A stretch of 64,000 bases of DNA from Marisa cornuarietis (Eukaryota; Mollusca; Gastropoda; Architaenioglossa; Ampullariidae). The notes below the pieces were generated by a model, which was given only the letters and a program-made list of their open reading frames with translations, did no database searches and was not told where the DNA came from. This document shows, piece by piece, positions 22,335 to 34,500 of the stretch. The stretch covers positions 434,001 to 498,000 of the forward strand of contig SMMW01000589.1 of NCBI GenBank assembly GCA_004794655.1, in the 5' to 3' direction. Numbering within the stretch: position 1 is the stretch's first letter; each line of letters opens with the position of its first letter. The position numbers were made by a program, and so were the translations under genes.

Positions 22335-23724
22335 AGAGAGAATATGCATGTGCGTATGTGCGCGTGTGGTGTTTGTCCACATGGCTGCATAGTTTAACCA
22401 ATTTGTCCAACGTATGATCCCATTTCAGAAGCATAAGAAAAACGAATATTCAGAACGGTGGATGGGTGGGAGGGAATACGAAGATGAGAAAACCATGGCC
22501 CTCTATAAATCAGACGTGGGACAGGAAGACCAGCTTCACAATACCAATACAGATCCCATGGAGCGGCAGGTAGCACGGTTGCCGCTGTAGCAAACCCTGT
22601 AAGAAGACTACATAAACGGTGGAGTGGTTAAGTGCAAAAACATTAATCAGCTTGAGACACACTGCTCACACTTTATCTTTTTTTCTTTTCATTTTAAGTA
22701 GCAATGCAAGGTTCTTTTAGGGGTTTCACGGGTCTTTACGAATGTTTGTGCCGTCCTTTTTGTTGTAACAGTGTCACATCTCTCCTTTCGATGTGAAGTT
22801 AGTGAGAAAAGCAAACGCGAACGTGTTTCACCAGCAACAGACAATCGGCTATACCCCTGTTATTCTTTACGAAATTCTCTCAACTTTCATGCACCTGAGA
22901 CAAAACGTGAAGACGTTTTCGTTGTCTGTATGACATCGATTTTAAGACGACGCAGGTGTGCATATTGTCCACCCTGGGTATCTGATTAGATCTCTGGTCT
23001 CGTGGCTATGCGTCATGTAGATGAAAGCAAAAACCAGCAATAAAATGTTAGGGTTTTGCTGTTGTTATTCTTTTTTTCCTTGGTGACAGCTAGTGTTTAT
23101 AAAACAGGAAGTATAAGGAAACAAAAGGATAAAAAGTTAAACTGTGGTATCATGTTTTCCAAAGCATATGTTGTCAAAAGCCAGTTCCTTAACCGACACA
23201 TAGAGGACTGAGCTGTTTAACAGAACGTTTGGCTCTTTTTGCAAACATTCAGAAAGCTTGTCAGTACCGGCTGTTTTAGATCACTTGGTTTCTCGTATAT
23301 ATGTTAACGTGGTGGAGTCTTAAAACTTACGAAGAACCCTAAGCATTCTTGAAAAAAACTCAGTGAAACTGAGCAGAAGACCTTTCCAAACTTCACAAAG
23401 ACTTTCAGAGTATCTCAGAATACATTATTTCAAATACATACATTTTAGTCAGCGCGGCGATGGTATGAAAGATGAGTATGTACGCAAATATACACAGACT
23501 ACATAAATAAATACACACATCATGGATTTTGCTTATCCTTGCGAGGTGACATCCCAAAACTTTATTTTTTAGATTTTTCGAGTTACGAAGTTAACGTTAG
23601 ACTTATATAATGCACTGATTGTGTGAAACGGTTCAAAAAATGGTTCTACACCATCCCACATCCAAGAAACCCAACTTTTCTGTATTTTGTACAAAATGCA
23701 AAAAGGGGGTCGAGTGAGGAAGAG
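22332..23724. other. Intergenic, nothing recognised
   Basis: No coding or repeat signal that I can support. Confidence 0.35.
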
Positions 23725-23885
23725 TGGGGGGGGTGGTGTTTTACGCCGAGCCAGCAACTAAGGCTATATCAAGGCAAGGCAGCCAGCCCTGTAAACAGAT
23801 GCCACATGCAGATAAAGAACAGCGTGCCCGAGACGAGAACTGAACCATGGACAGCCAACCTTCACTGTATGAGGGTGGAAGAGAG
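23725..23885 (-). mobile_element. tRNA-derived SINE, copy B
   Basis: The minus strand reads GGTTCAGTTCTCGTCTCGGG (B box and following), then TGTGGCATCTGTTTACAGGG, GGCTGCCTTG, ATATAGCCTTAGTTGCTGGC and TCGGCGTAAAACACCACCC. The same blocks in the same order occur on the + strand at 37636-37800. Confidence 0.75.
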
Positions 23886-23889
23886 AAAA

Positions 23890-26310
23890 ATCAGCAAATG
23901 ATCTCGTGAAGTTGAGTGACAAATATGAGTATCTTATTTTGCTCGATGTCTCTTGATTGTGTGGAATGCGTTAGGAGTATATATTTTTTACTAGTCAGTT
24001 AACTCGTTGTCCTCTCACTTTAACAAAACGTCGTGTACATTTTACACTGTTTCAGACCTTTACCTCCCTTGCTACGGTTTACGCACATGTGCACGTGACA
24101 CGATGTCAGCTGTTACCGTAACATGTTTATTTACCAGCTCCATGGGGAAACCGGAAGTACTCGAGACCTATAGCTCTTTCTTTACTCACTGGCTGTCGTG
24201 ACAACGGTTTTTTTTTAGCCAGGGTGACTGAAGAACCGCAAAAGCGAAAAAAAGAAGGATGCATACTTTTTTTCTTAGTTCAGATTTTTATGAAATCAAA
24301 GAGGAAGTGAAAATGAAATAAAAATGCTCTCTCTTTCTTTCACTCACTCGTATAGGTCATTAGCAATAACACCGACGAAAGGAGGCTCGGGGAAACCATT
24401 TAGTTACTTCTGAAATTTTGTTCTTCATTAAAATCTACTGATCTGAATGAGTTTGCGGTGTGTGTGGGAGAGAGAGAGAGATTGGGCACTCAGAAGAGGA
24501 TACAAGCCAAAAAGTAATATATTTATAATAGCATTTTAACATTACTTCAGATACTTTTTTGCTTAAAATAGATGAACTTTTAAAGTGCACTATATGGCAG
24601 ATTCAGTACAGGCTTTGTGTAAGCCGTCTAGACATTGGATATCAAACCTGCAGGTTTTCCCGTAAAATTAAAGTTTCACCGCCGCTGTGCTGTTGCGGAC
24701 AAATTGGCTACGTGACACAAAGAACGAACGGCCTTGAAGTTGACACTTGTTCATTTTTTCTCTGCTGCTGTTACCGGCCGGAAGTGAAGGGCTCACAAGG
24801 TAACCACGAAACCAGTTTGCAGCTGGGGAAGGGTAAGCTTGCAGCTCCCTCTGTGATAAGACGTGTCAGGACCCGGTGTCCCCACGTGTCAGCGAGGCTA
24901 TGAATGAAAGTGTATAAGCTGCGAGGGCGACAGGCAGCCTCTATCTCCCTGCTTCGCCTTGCGCCAAAAAGTTAATCAGGGTCCAAAATCACGATATTGT
25001 TATAAAGCCTATTACTTCTTCTCCAGGCCCCAAACCCTGGGTGAGTCATTGTGGCAGATCATAGGGTATGTGACGGCCTTAGGTGTGAGGGGACCCTCCC
25101 TTCAAAGCACAGGTGTCCATAACCTCTTTGCTCACGATAAAAAAAATTCAGCTGCAGATACCTCTACATATACACGCATAGAAGTCGTACAGGTTTCTTT
25201 TTCTTCTTCATACAGCATCTAATGTTGTTTCATTAAACCAACACATCTGCGTAAAATTGAGATCCATGCACACATGTGCACAACCCCCTCCCCCTCTCTC
25301 TCTTTTCTGAAAGTATCGCACCAATTTTCTTTAAAATTGTTAGATTTTTCTAAGGCCTATGGCCGTGACATAGATCACATGTTGCATTTTTAGTGCCAAC
25401 TGTGAGGGAATATTTATAAACATTTATTTCAATCTTTTCTCAATAATGAAAGACTAAGAATAATGCAAAACATCTGTAGTAAAAAAAAAAGTGGCATGTG
25501 TTAAAAGTCATTGCATCTCTTTCCCTGTTTGACTTAACGTTCCAGTTAGAATTACCGCCCAGCAGTACTCTTCTCAGTTTTATCTCCCGCCTCATCTATT
25601 CTGAAAAACATCTTGTCAGATTTGTTTGTAGACATAAAAAATAACCTGTTTATTAAGCTCTTTGTGTACGCATCAGGATAAATGAAAAGTGTTTTTAATT
25701 TTCTTTCTTAGAACAAACATGGTACGCTTGCAAAATAATGTAAGCTGTTCATGACATATTTAATATGCAAAAGTTCAGGTAAAAGGGGTTTCACAAACAC
25801 AGACAACCCATATATATATATATATATAAAACGAGCAAGTAAATGCCATACGAACACAGGCAACTGAGTGAGAGCGTATCAATGTATCCGTAAACAATGA
25901 TGACATATGAAGAAATACCATCCTAAAGCACTCAACATCTGCTTTTCTAGTCTGAGGGTCAACAGAACAACTTGCTCCAACTGAACGGCAAGCATTTTAA
26001 AGATTAAAGATTTCAGCACAAAAAAAAACATAGATAAGACAGACTTGAATGGAGAGCCGATTGAATACATGCATCCTTCGGTACACAGTCAATATAACCT
26101 CCGTTTCTCAAGCCTGTCAGTGACATCACCTTTTACATCGCCTCTTTACTCAGTTTGCACGAACATAATCGAATGTTTTCCCTGGCTGTTTAAAAACAAC
26201 TTCATGTAGACAACGTTAACGAACAAACATTCTTTTTTTTCCCTTTTAACAGGGAAGCAATCGAAGCAACTTGAAGAAGTGTAATTGTCTCTCTTTGCGA
26301 CGAGTTCGAG
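23890..26310. other. Intergenic, nothing recognised
   Basis: A 114-codon open stretch at 24559-24903 matches no family. A (TA)n tract lies near 25811-25828. Confidence 0.35.
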
Positions 26311-26321
26311 CGGCGGCTCGG

Positions 26322-26335
26322 GTTACCGTGGTGAC
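26322..26335 (+). promoter_or_regulatory. RFX X-box-like site
   Basis: GTTACCGTGGTGAC matches the X-box consensus RTHNYYWTRRNRAC at 13 of 14 positions. It lies 20 bp before an ATG in a locally CpG-containing stretch. X-boxes at this place typically mark cilium genes (established for RFX/DAF-19 targets); function here is inferred. Confidence 0.4.
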
Positions 26336-26355
26336 AACGAGACGCCACCTACAAA

Positions 26356-26467
26356 ATGCAACGCTCTTCCGACGTGACCTTAATTGACACGGATAAGATT
26401 GCCCCCTCCTTACCACCTCGTTCAGCCAGCAATTTTGGGGAACATCCTCTACAGTCTACATGTACAG
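26356..26467 (+). CDS. Candidate first coding exon, unidentified (after X-box)
   Basis: ATG in the context ACAAAATGC opens a frame beginning MQRSSDVTLIDTDKIAPSLP and rich in Pro and Ser. A plausible donor (ACAG|GTGCGC) lies at 26467/26468. The frame stays open without splicing to 26619. I do not recognise the protein. A possible exon at 26679-26750 (acceptor ATGTTACAG, donor CAT|GTAAGT) reads LEGHDNPLLHLQGWLYRIRL in phase 0, but this does not join in phase to the 26467 donor. It would fit a phase-0 donor such as AAA|GTACCC at 26580. The model is therefore unsettled, and the support is mainly the X-box and the reading-frame texture. Confidence 0.25.
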
Positions 26468-26759
26468 GTGCGCGAGGGAGCTCGCTCGGTGCGCTGATGT
26501 GGGTCAAATCTCACTCAAGGTCACCGTGCACAGAACTGGCTCTCGGGATGTGTAATCTTCCTTTTGCTCCTTGCCTTAAAGTACCCACAAAATCACACAC
26601 CCGTTTTCTGTTAAAGTGATTAAAACTCCACATTAAGAAAAAAAAAGCAACATCGATTCTTGCTTATTATGTTACAGCTGGAGGGACATGACAATCCACT
26701 GCTGCACCTGCAGGGATGGCTGTACCGCATCAGATTATTTTTAACCCATGTAAGTCAAG

Positions 26760-27600
26760 AGCTAGGTGGCAGGTATCACACACGCATGCGCAAAAATCAT
26801 TCCACGTAAATAAGAGTTCAAGAGTTTGAAAGATATTTTGTTTTTGTTTTTTTAATCAGTTGATAGAAACCAATTTACCATGCAAAGGTGCGTATTTACA
26901 GCTAAAATTGTATCAACGTTGAGCTCATCAGCCACAGCGCAAAGCAAACTGCAAGTGTTTGGTATCTCGTCCAACACGGGAACTTGGTGGATCATGAAGT
27001 CTGAGTAAGCTGTCCATCAGAAATGGAAGCATAGAAGAAACGTCTGCTCGTGCATGTGTCTGACTACAAGTAGCCGATCTACGCTTACTAGGAGGAATGT
27101 ATACCGGTTATCCATGCATTTTAATACACGCTGGTGTTTTTTTTGCGTGCACCTTCCTGTCTTACTAAAAAAAAAAAAAAAAAGCTCGGTAGGAGTAACA
27201 TTGCATCGGATATGTGAATTTGTTTGTACTTTTCGTAACAACCAGTTGATGCGAAACTGTTTGCTAACCATCGTTCTTTTCTTTATGAGCAATTGTTTTA
27301 GGAAAAAGCGTTTTCAGGCTCCTGATACATCTAGCGAAATAAATATAATGACGCGAAGCAGGAACTTTCTTGCAAAGACCGCATAACGCTTTATCTAAAT
27401 ACCGTGGTGACCTGCAGCTAAATATTTACTCCTTAACTTTTAGCACTCTTTTTTTTAAGCTTGTATCTGCTTTGAAGATTTGAAGATTTTATTTGACAGT
27501 TCTTATGGGAACCTGACATTTTCGCGAAAGTTCTGTCGAAAGGAAAAAATTTCTTCGAATTCAATTGTATTTTTAAAGCTACTCCTGACAACAACAGCAC
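26760..27600. other. Intergenic, nothing recognised
   Basis: AT-rich with an A-run at 27167-27183. No supported feature. Confidence 0.35.
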
Positions 27601-27605
27601 TAATA

Positions 27606-27606
<1 letters not shown>

Positions 27607-27649
<43 letters not shown>

Positions 27650-27653
27650 ATGA
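27607..27653. repeat. (TGC)n(TGA)n compound microsatellite
   Basis: Trinucleotide tract CTG/TGC followed by ATG/GAT units, directly before an RT fragment. Confidence 0.9.
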
Positions 27654-27659
27654 TCCATT

Positions 27660-27930
27660 TTAGTGGCGTGCGGCCTTAGGAGGCACAGAGTTTAAAATAC
27701 CTGGGAGTAATGCTCTCAAAGGACGGCGGTTGCGTGCCGGACATTCCTCAATGAATAACACCAGCGATGGGAGCAATGGCAAGCTTGAACAGGATCTGGG
27801 ACAGCAGAGGTATAAATTTCGAGACCAAACTCAAGCTATGGAAAGTCGCTCCCATCTTGCTGTACAGCTTCGATACTTGGACCCTGTTGACCAATACAGA
27901 GAGAAAGGCCGGTCAAAGGTACGGGATGGG
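27660..27930 (+). mobile_element. LINE reverse transcriptase C-terminal fragment
   Basis: Reads, with one stop or frame change, LKYLGVMLSKDGG, then MGAMASLNRIWDSRGINFET, KLKLWKVAPILLYSFDTWTL and LTNTERKAG. This is the connection region after RT motif E in endonuclease-RT LINEs. It is a different family from 5985-6890, judging by the wording of the shared motif (LLYSFDTWTL against LLYGSECW). Truncated at both ends. Confidence 0.75.
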
Positions 27931-27959
27931 GAGAAAGAGAGAGATTTTTGTTTATCAAC

Positions 27960-29750
27960 TTCTCTGACTTCTTCTTTTTTTAATGTTTTTGTTTAGACTG
28001 TTTATTTCTCTTTCACAAAGTGAAGTATGGCAAAAAATCTGGTACAATTGAAAATTTGGAAAGAGCGAAAAACAAAAAATAAACCAACAACATGCATACA
28101 CATCCACACACATACACGCGTTCCATATATTTGAACACAGACTTTAACATGGTATAAGAGTACCTGAACAAATTCACAATGCAGTAAGGCGGCCTGCTAT
28201 GACTGTTGCTCACATTCAAATAGTTATTCTTATGTTGAGCCTTATCTACCTTGCTCTGAATTCTTTATGTTTGTGTGTATTCTTTTGCATATATAAATTT
28301 ATATATATCGATCGATACATCTAGAACAGGATGTATCTTTTACTTTGGAGATTAGGAAGGACGTTACTTGATCGACCGACAGCTGCCTTGTGGACAGAGC
28401 TATTCAGGAGGAGAAAATAATGCTCGCACATGCACGACCACGCGCTGAAGGATGCTAGAGTGGATTTAAGTCATCGTTTGTCTCTTACACTTTAACTGTC
28501 AAGATCTGACTGAGGTCCGGGAAGCCTCCTCTCGTGTGAAAAAAGAAAGTGTTAACGACGCAGAGAGCAAACATTGGCAGTGTATAAAACCACCAAACCA
28601 ATTGTGAGTAGAGGACGATGCTCAGTTTCCGGTGAGTTTATGCGCGTGTGGAGAGATGATTCATGCATAATAAATAGCGACGGAAAGGTCTACTACGGAT
28701 ATCCGGCCTGGATTGCACGAGGACCCTTACTCGCCCTCATCGGCCGGGAGCGCCTGCTGTGATCTCGGGGTAACACGGAGGAGGCAGGTAGTCTCCGCAC
28801 AACAAGGTGTTCGGCCAGCGGGCGTGAGTGTGGTTGATACACCTGGACACCAATGACGTCAGAGATAAAGTCCTGCTTAGATTGCACTCTAAGTTATCTC
28901 CTTAAAGTTTGTTAGTTAAACAAAGTATTTATACTAAGTGCTGTCGTTTATTTCAAAGAATGGGTTTTGAAGAATCAGCTTGAAGGATCTAGTCACTTTC
29001 GGAGGAATTTTGAGGTGCAAGAACGTATTGATAGTGTGCGTGCGTGCGTGCGCGCGTGCCGGAGAGCATGCGAAATAGGCAGAACAGACAGACAGAGCCT
29101 AATACCGGGAGAGAATGGTAGGGGCATGCATAACTTCTTATAACTGGCTGAATGTAGTAATAAAATTAAAGAAGAGGCGAATGAAGACGACAAAGGAAAA
29201 ATAAAAGTGAAGAAGATGTGGTAGGGGAGTAGGAGGAAAATCATAAGAAGGAACAGCTGCAAAGACAGCAAGACGTGTAAAATGTTTATTTTTTTGTGTG
29301 CACTACCTGCTAAATGTCATGTTCGGTTAACGTCACTGGAGTTGGGTACATGCTTATAGGCCCAGCCAGGTGGAGCCATTGGGGCTGGGTATGGATGGAG
29401 GCAGGTCTTCGTAGCTGTCTCCATACTACGATATGGCGATTGTATATCATCAAGTTAGTAAGGAAACTGTTGTCCATTTCCTCTTTTCTGCTACAAAGAT
29501 AAGCTTTGTTTAAGTGTCACGTGCCAGTGTCTTTCGAAATTGACACGGTGCCACACCATGACACGTCTGCAACTTCAGCATCTCCCGCCGTTGTTTGGAC
29601 GACAAACACGTGACTGTTTGGCATGGCGAGTCAGACACTTGGCGAATGCGTAAACCCCTTCCCCTCCTCATCTCGCCTGTCAATTACCCCGCAAGCATTT
29701 CTTTCTCACGATCTCAGGTAGGAACTATTCATGCTGCAAGAAGGACGGCG
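27960..29750. other. Intergenic, nothing recognised
   Basis: Contains a short CG/GT-rich tract at 29033-29060. No gene supported. Confidence 0.35.
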
Positions 29751-29756
29751 CTTTCG

Positions 29757-29850
29757 GGAGCTTCCGCAACGTGGTGGTTAGTACGCAAAGCTTCTGAACA
29801 CTCGATGGGTGCTTGTTCGAAGCCGATCTGGACCGGGATTTTCCTTTTTG
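29757..29850 (+). mobile_element. tRNA-derived SINE head, copy D
   Basis: A-box region GTGGTGGTTAGTACGC and B box TTGTTCGAAGCC are about 45 bp apart, followed by GATCTGGACCGGGATTTTCC and a T/A-rich tail. The spacing fits a tRNA-like promoter, but the sequence does not fold into a functional tRNA. Confidence 0.5.
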
Positions 29851-29859
29851 TTTTTAAAT

Positions 29860-30520
29860 GAAGTAACATGCGAAAAACTATGCGTTTATATAGTTTAACA
29901 GCTACCTTTAAGATGTCCTACTATTGCATTGCTATGACAATAAGTTTTTTGAGCTTAAGTAGCGGGTTCAATTCTCACTAGTCTTTTTATACACGCCTAC
30001 ATTTTATTCTTGGTACGCCACCCTTACCTTCAAGGATTATTTTTTAATAAACCATCATCACTCGCACTGACTCATGCTGCAGGGAGAAATATTATTAATA
30101 CTTTCTCAGAAAGATCGTATCGTCGTCGAAACGGAACAAGATGTTATAAAGAATTTACATCCACTTTCTCAAGATGTTTTTAAATGTAAGGATTTTCCTA
30201 CTGGGGTGCTCTGTAAAATACAAGTATTAAGAAATTATTACCCTGTCTGAGATTAATTTCTCTAGAGAATCGTTGTCAAATAATATATAAAGAATGGTTT
30301 AAAAAGTTTGTCTTTATTATATCTGCATAAGAACAGTGAAATTCAATCAACGCAAACATAGATAGGAAAATACTTAACAGCCTCTGAAGAGAGAACCCAC
30401 AAGCCGCTACACTACTAAACTGGTGGAGATGTTGAGGATACTAAAAGAGGTGAGTGTGCTGACCCCCGGCCAGTACAGGAAGCTGCACCATTCTACTGAA
30501 GACGTGCTGAATGTTGTTGT
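29860..30520. other. Intergenic, AT-rich
   Basis: Nothing recognised. Confidence 0.35.
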
Positions 30521-30529
30521 GTTGTTTAT

Positions 30530-30741
30530 TTAGTTGGAAAGTGCTTCCACCTTGCGGTGATTTCGCACTATGGGGGGAAAGGGAGGGGGGAGGAAACCGG
30601 AGTACCCGGAGAAAACCCCCGCCGCCCAGCCCTGCGAACAGGTGCCACATACAGAGAGTGTCCCGAGACGAGATATGAACCCTGAGCCGCTCACTGCAGT
30701 GGCGACAAGCGAGTGTTTTAACCACTACACTACCGGGGGCC
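30530..30741 (-). mobile_element. tRNA-derived SINE, copy A
   Basis: The minus strand begins CCCCGGTAGTGTAGTGGTTA (A box) and continues with GGCTCAGGGTTCATATCTCG (B box), TCTCGGGACACTCT and GTGGCACCTGTTCGCAGGGC. It ends in TTTTCTCCGGGTACTCCGG and TTTCCTCCCC, a body motif widespread in SINEs of marine animals. The middle matches copies B and C, but the 3' half differs, so two SINE subfamilies share one head. Confidence 0.75.
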
Positions 30742-30759
30742 CTTACGACGTGCTGAAGT

Positions 30760-31430
30760 TCTATGGCTTCCCAAAGATACCTAAGGAAAATGCACTAGTC
30801 CGACCCACTTCTGTGCTCGAGGGCCCATCACACATGGGACTGCAGGGTTCCTGACAACATTCTTTCAGGTCTTGTGGGAAAGAGGGAAACCACATTATGA
30901 CTAGCTGACCTTGTCGCCAAATTCCCACATTATCATCAGGACCCAGACGAACGGCTCGTTTCCTTTAATGCGACGAATTTGTTCACCGTGTGCCAGTGGA
31001 AGAGAGAATCAACATTATGAAGAAAATACTTGAAAGCGATGCTGCCCTCAGAGAGAGAACAAAACTGTAGTCTGACCAAAGCTCTAAGCTCGTACATACG
31101 AAGGCAAAGTTTACCAGCAGTCAGGGGATCGCCTGCTAGCCGAATAGATGCTAATCTGTTCATGAAGAACTTTGAGGAAAAAGACTTGGCCACTTTTCCC
31201 CACCCTCCTGCCTACTGAAGCCGCTACATGGATGACACCTTGTCCACTTTATACAAAGACATGGTTGAGTTCACCGACCGTCTGAGCAGCCAAATAGACC
31301 GTGTAAAGTTCAGCCATGAAGGCGAGCAGAACATAATCGACGCCAGGATGATGCAGGATCACCAGGGGAACGACGGACTTTAATTGTCGGTGTCTACCGC
31401 AAACCGACACACACCAACTTCTCCAAGAAG
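30760..31430 (+). mobile_element. Penelope-like element reverse transcriptase remnant
   Basis: Translation in shifting frames gives FYGFPKIPKENALVRP, then VPVEERINIMKKILESDAAL, SPASRIDANLFMKNFEEKDL, ATFPHPPAY, the catalytic motif RYMDDTLSTLYKDM near 31225, and VGVYRKPTHTN near 31390. The order and wording are those of Penelope-like (not LINE) reverse transcriptases, where YRKPTHTD is diagnostic. Many stops and frameshifts show an old dead copy. No GIY-YIG part is seen; the 5' end abuts SINE copy A. Confidence 0.8.
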
Positions 31431-31439
31431 AAGGGGTGT

Positions 31440-31526
31440 GGATTCATGTTACTCTGTTCCTTGAGTGTAGAGGTTAAGTTTTTCCTTCTACCAAAACGTG
31501 TCTGCTATATGTATATATCGCCGGCA

Positions 31527-31561
<35 letters not shown>

Positions 31562-34500
31562 TGGATTTTTTAATTTTTTGCATTGAGCAAGTCTGTTATT
31601 CCAAATATAAACCGTTGTGCTATACAAGATGAAACGAAAAGATGGTCTTTCTTTTTTTTGGGGGGGGGGAGGCCTAGTCGTTTTGTTTCATTAGCTCCAT
31701 GCTCTCAGTTCGCCCCATCACCTTTCACCAGTACCAGGGAGAGTTCCCCCAAACCCCCGTCTTGTCCTTCAACTCTCCTCGACCTCATTCCTGTCACCTG
31801 CAGCCGCCTTCTTCCTCCACGTCTCCTGCCTTCATTTCAAACCACCTCCACAGGGGCCGTCATCCAAACCTCCTTTCTCCCTCCCCTTCCCCCAATCCTT
31901 TCAAGCCTGTCGCCACAAGTATCCTTTACCTTGGCCTTGAGCCCTACCTGTGTTTACCTGTGAAGATGACCCAACAGTGGCAGCGTGTTGGTTTATCCGG
32001 AAGGGCGCGTGGCAGGTGAAAATCGAAATTATTGGCGACTTTGCGGGCGATGATGGAGCGACGGACATGACGCGCGCTGGCAGCAAGCAGATGTTTGTCT
32101 TCCTCCCTACCCACCCTCGAATCTTCAAACAGCAGCCTCTCGGTGGAGGGTGGGAGAGCGGCTCCCGAAGGGCTTTGCAGGCTGCTGATAGTCTCCTTGA
32201 CAGTACACAATCCCTGGCCCTAGGCTGCTTGCTGCTTGCTGCTGGGACGGTCTTCGGGGCTTGCGGGCAAACAACGCATGCGCAATGGTGCAGCCAGGCA
32301 GCAGGACCGGGACTTAAGCCGCCATTTCGGAACTCAAGGTTTTTGCTTGATCGCAAAGGAACTCCTCACTCTGAAATGCAACGAACGTGGATTTCCTTGC
32401 AATTTACATTAAGTGTAATCCTGCTTTGCTGTTGCACATTAAAAAAAGAGACTTTAACTTATACAGGAGCTTTTTACTATGAACCTAAACGAACGTGGAT
32501 TTTCTTTAAATATTAACTTTGTCAAATTGCGTTTCATGCCACGTCAGTACTTTTTTTCAGATCTTACACTGCTTTGCTGCCAGATACAAAGTTTCAGTGC
32601 GGTGGGTAGCACAAGCCACAAAATCGTCACAAAGTCACAAACAACTTTTTTTTAAACTAACGAAACACGAATCATAGAAGTATTGTGAACAAGACCTTTG
32701 TTAAAATGAAAAAGTCAGAAACCTTCCTCCCTCCACATTTCTCCCCTTCCGCAGGAAGGGAAAAAACTTCGTAGCCATTTAAAATATGGGCTCGCACGGA
32801 CACACGCACCCTAGACATAAAATATGCACGTGCAAGCAGAAGCACGCATGTTACGTTTCATGATTACAAGCAGTGCGGTGAAGTGTCTTTGACGACGATA
32901 AGTTGACAAGAGGCCAGCATCATAAATAACACGCATTCTGTTATTTCATCAACACGTTCACAATTGCGCGCAGAACTCGTATCTGGACACACACAATCTC
33001 TTTCTCCCCCACCCCACCCCCAAACACAAGAAAAAGAGAGAGTGAGATTATTTTCGGGGTATTTTCTTTGGAAAGCTAATAATTATGTCTTTTTAATCCT
33101 CTTTTCTGATCTCTCGGGTTGATGGGTATTCAGGCAAGGGTTGCACCTTTGGTGGGCTGTGTATCGTGCGTGTCCATATGTTTACACTACGACAGTCCGT
33201 CCATCTAGGGTCCCCGCCTGGCAATCATCTCTCACCTGCACCCTCAAGAGCTTGCTGTCACGTGTCCACTCCGGTAAACTGCTTGGACAGGCAGGCCAAA
33301 GCAGCTGAGGGTACCAATAAATCCCTGAGGACAGCTCCATCGGGCTGAGCGGAAAGGGTCCCCAGGAAGACCACGGCCGGGGACGGCGGGAGCTGAGATG
33401 TGGAATGCAGAGAGCACAAACCCGGTGGAGGAAACCTCCATGAGCATCCACAGCCCAGAGAAGGAAAACTCGCTAAAACACAGGGGAGGTCAATGTAAGA
33501 AGTCTGTGGGACAACATTTGTTGGTTAAGGACAGCAGGCGGACTGCAGAAGGGTGAACACAACACAAGCACGAACGACAGATGTGGCACGCGTCATACCA
33601 GGCAGGTAATGCGTCGGGTCCTCAGTCCCAAAAGGTCCCACGCAATGCTTTATTAGGGTTTATTAAGACTAATTAAAGAGGAAAGCTCTTAGAACGAGCA
33701 AAATCGCCGAGAACTACCGCAGTTTCATTGCTGCTACCGGCCTGGCTATATTGCTGCAACAGGGCTACTGGCCTGCTGCTGCTGCTGCTGGCAAACTAGA
33801 TCGCCAATGAAGAAAATAGAAGACATCGAAGCCTTGCACTTAAGAGGAGAACGTATGTGGAACTGCTAGACTACAAGTGTAACCTAAAAATGTTGTCCTT
33901 TATTCCTTATAGAGATCAAATGCTGGTTCTCATGTTTAGTTTACCGGTGGTGAATGGAAGGTGATCGTAGTTTTTTGAAATAAATATCTCAGTGATTCTA
34001 GTTTTAAAACGTACAGATTTCATATTGTTTGTTGAAGGTGAGATGTTCCACCGTACGATCCTAAAGCATTTCAGGGTTGGCTTTAGAAATAGGTTTATTC
34101 CTGGAATGAGGAGTGGTTTGTGATTCATAATCAATTTTTTTAAACTTTAACCTATCAGTGGTAGATTCATATCACAGGCAAGTCAATCAATACATGGTTT
34201 GTCTACCGTCTGCTATTAACTCTTTATTCAAGTACATATTTCTTTGTCGTAAGATCAAGCGAATATTATTACTAGTGGTATGCGGTCACACAAGGAATTT
34301 TAATTGGTCTTGAAGACTTCAAATGCAGAGGGAGTCCATATGTTTTGTGAATAGCATGTGGTGAGCAGACCGACAACAATCGATTCAGAACATTCATTCA
34401 TTTGGGTTTATTCAGACAGCGATGGCAAGCTTCACATAACTTTTGGAACTTGACAAACGTTTCCACTCGTAATTTACAAGAAAAGAAATATCAGTACGGT

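Noticed and set aside
31950..32516. 188-codon plus-strand ORF
   Set aside because: Lies in a GC-rich patch with overlapping long ORFs in other frames; no domain or splice context.
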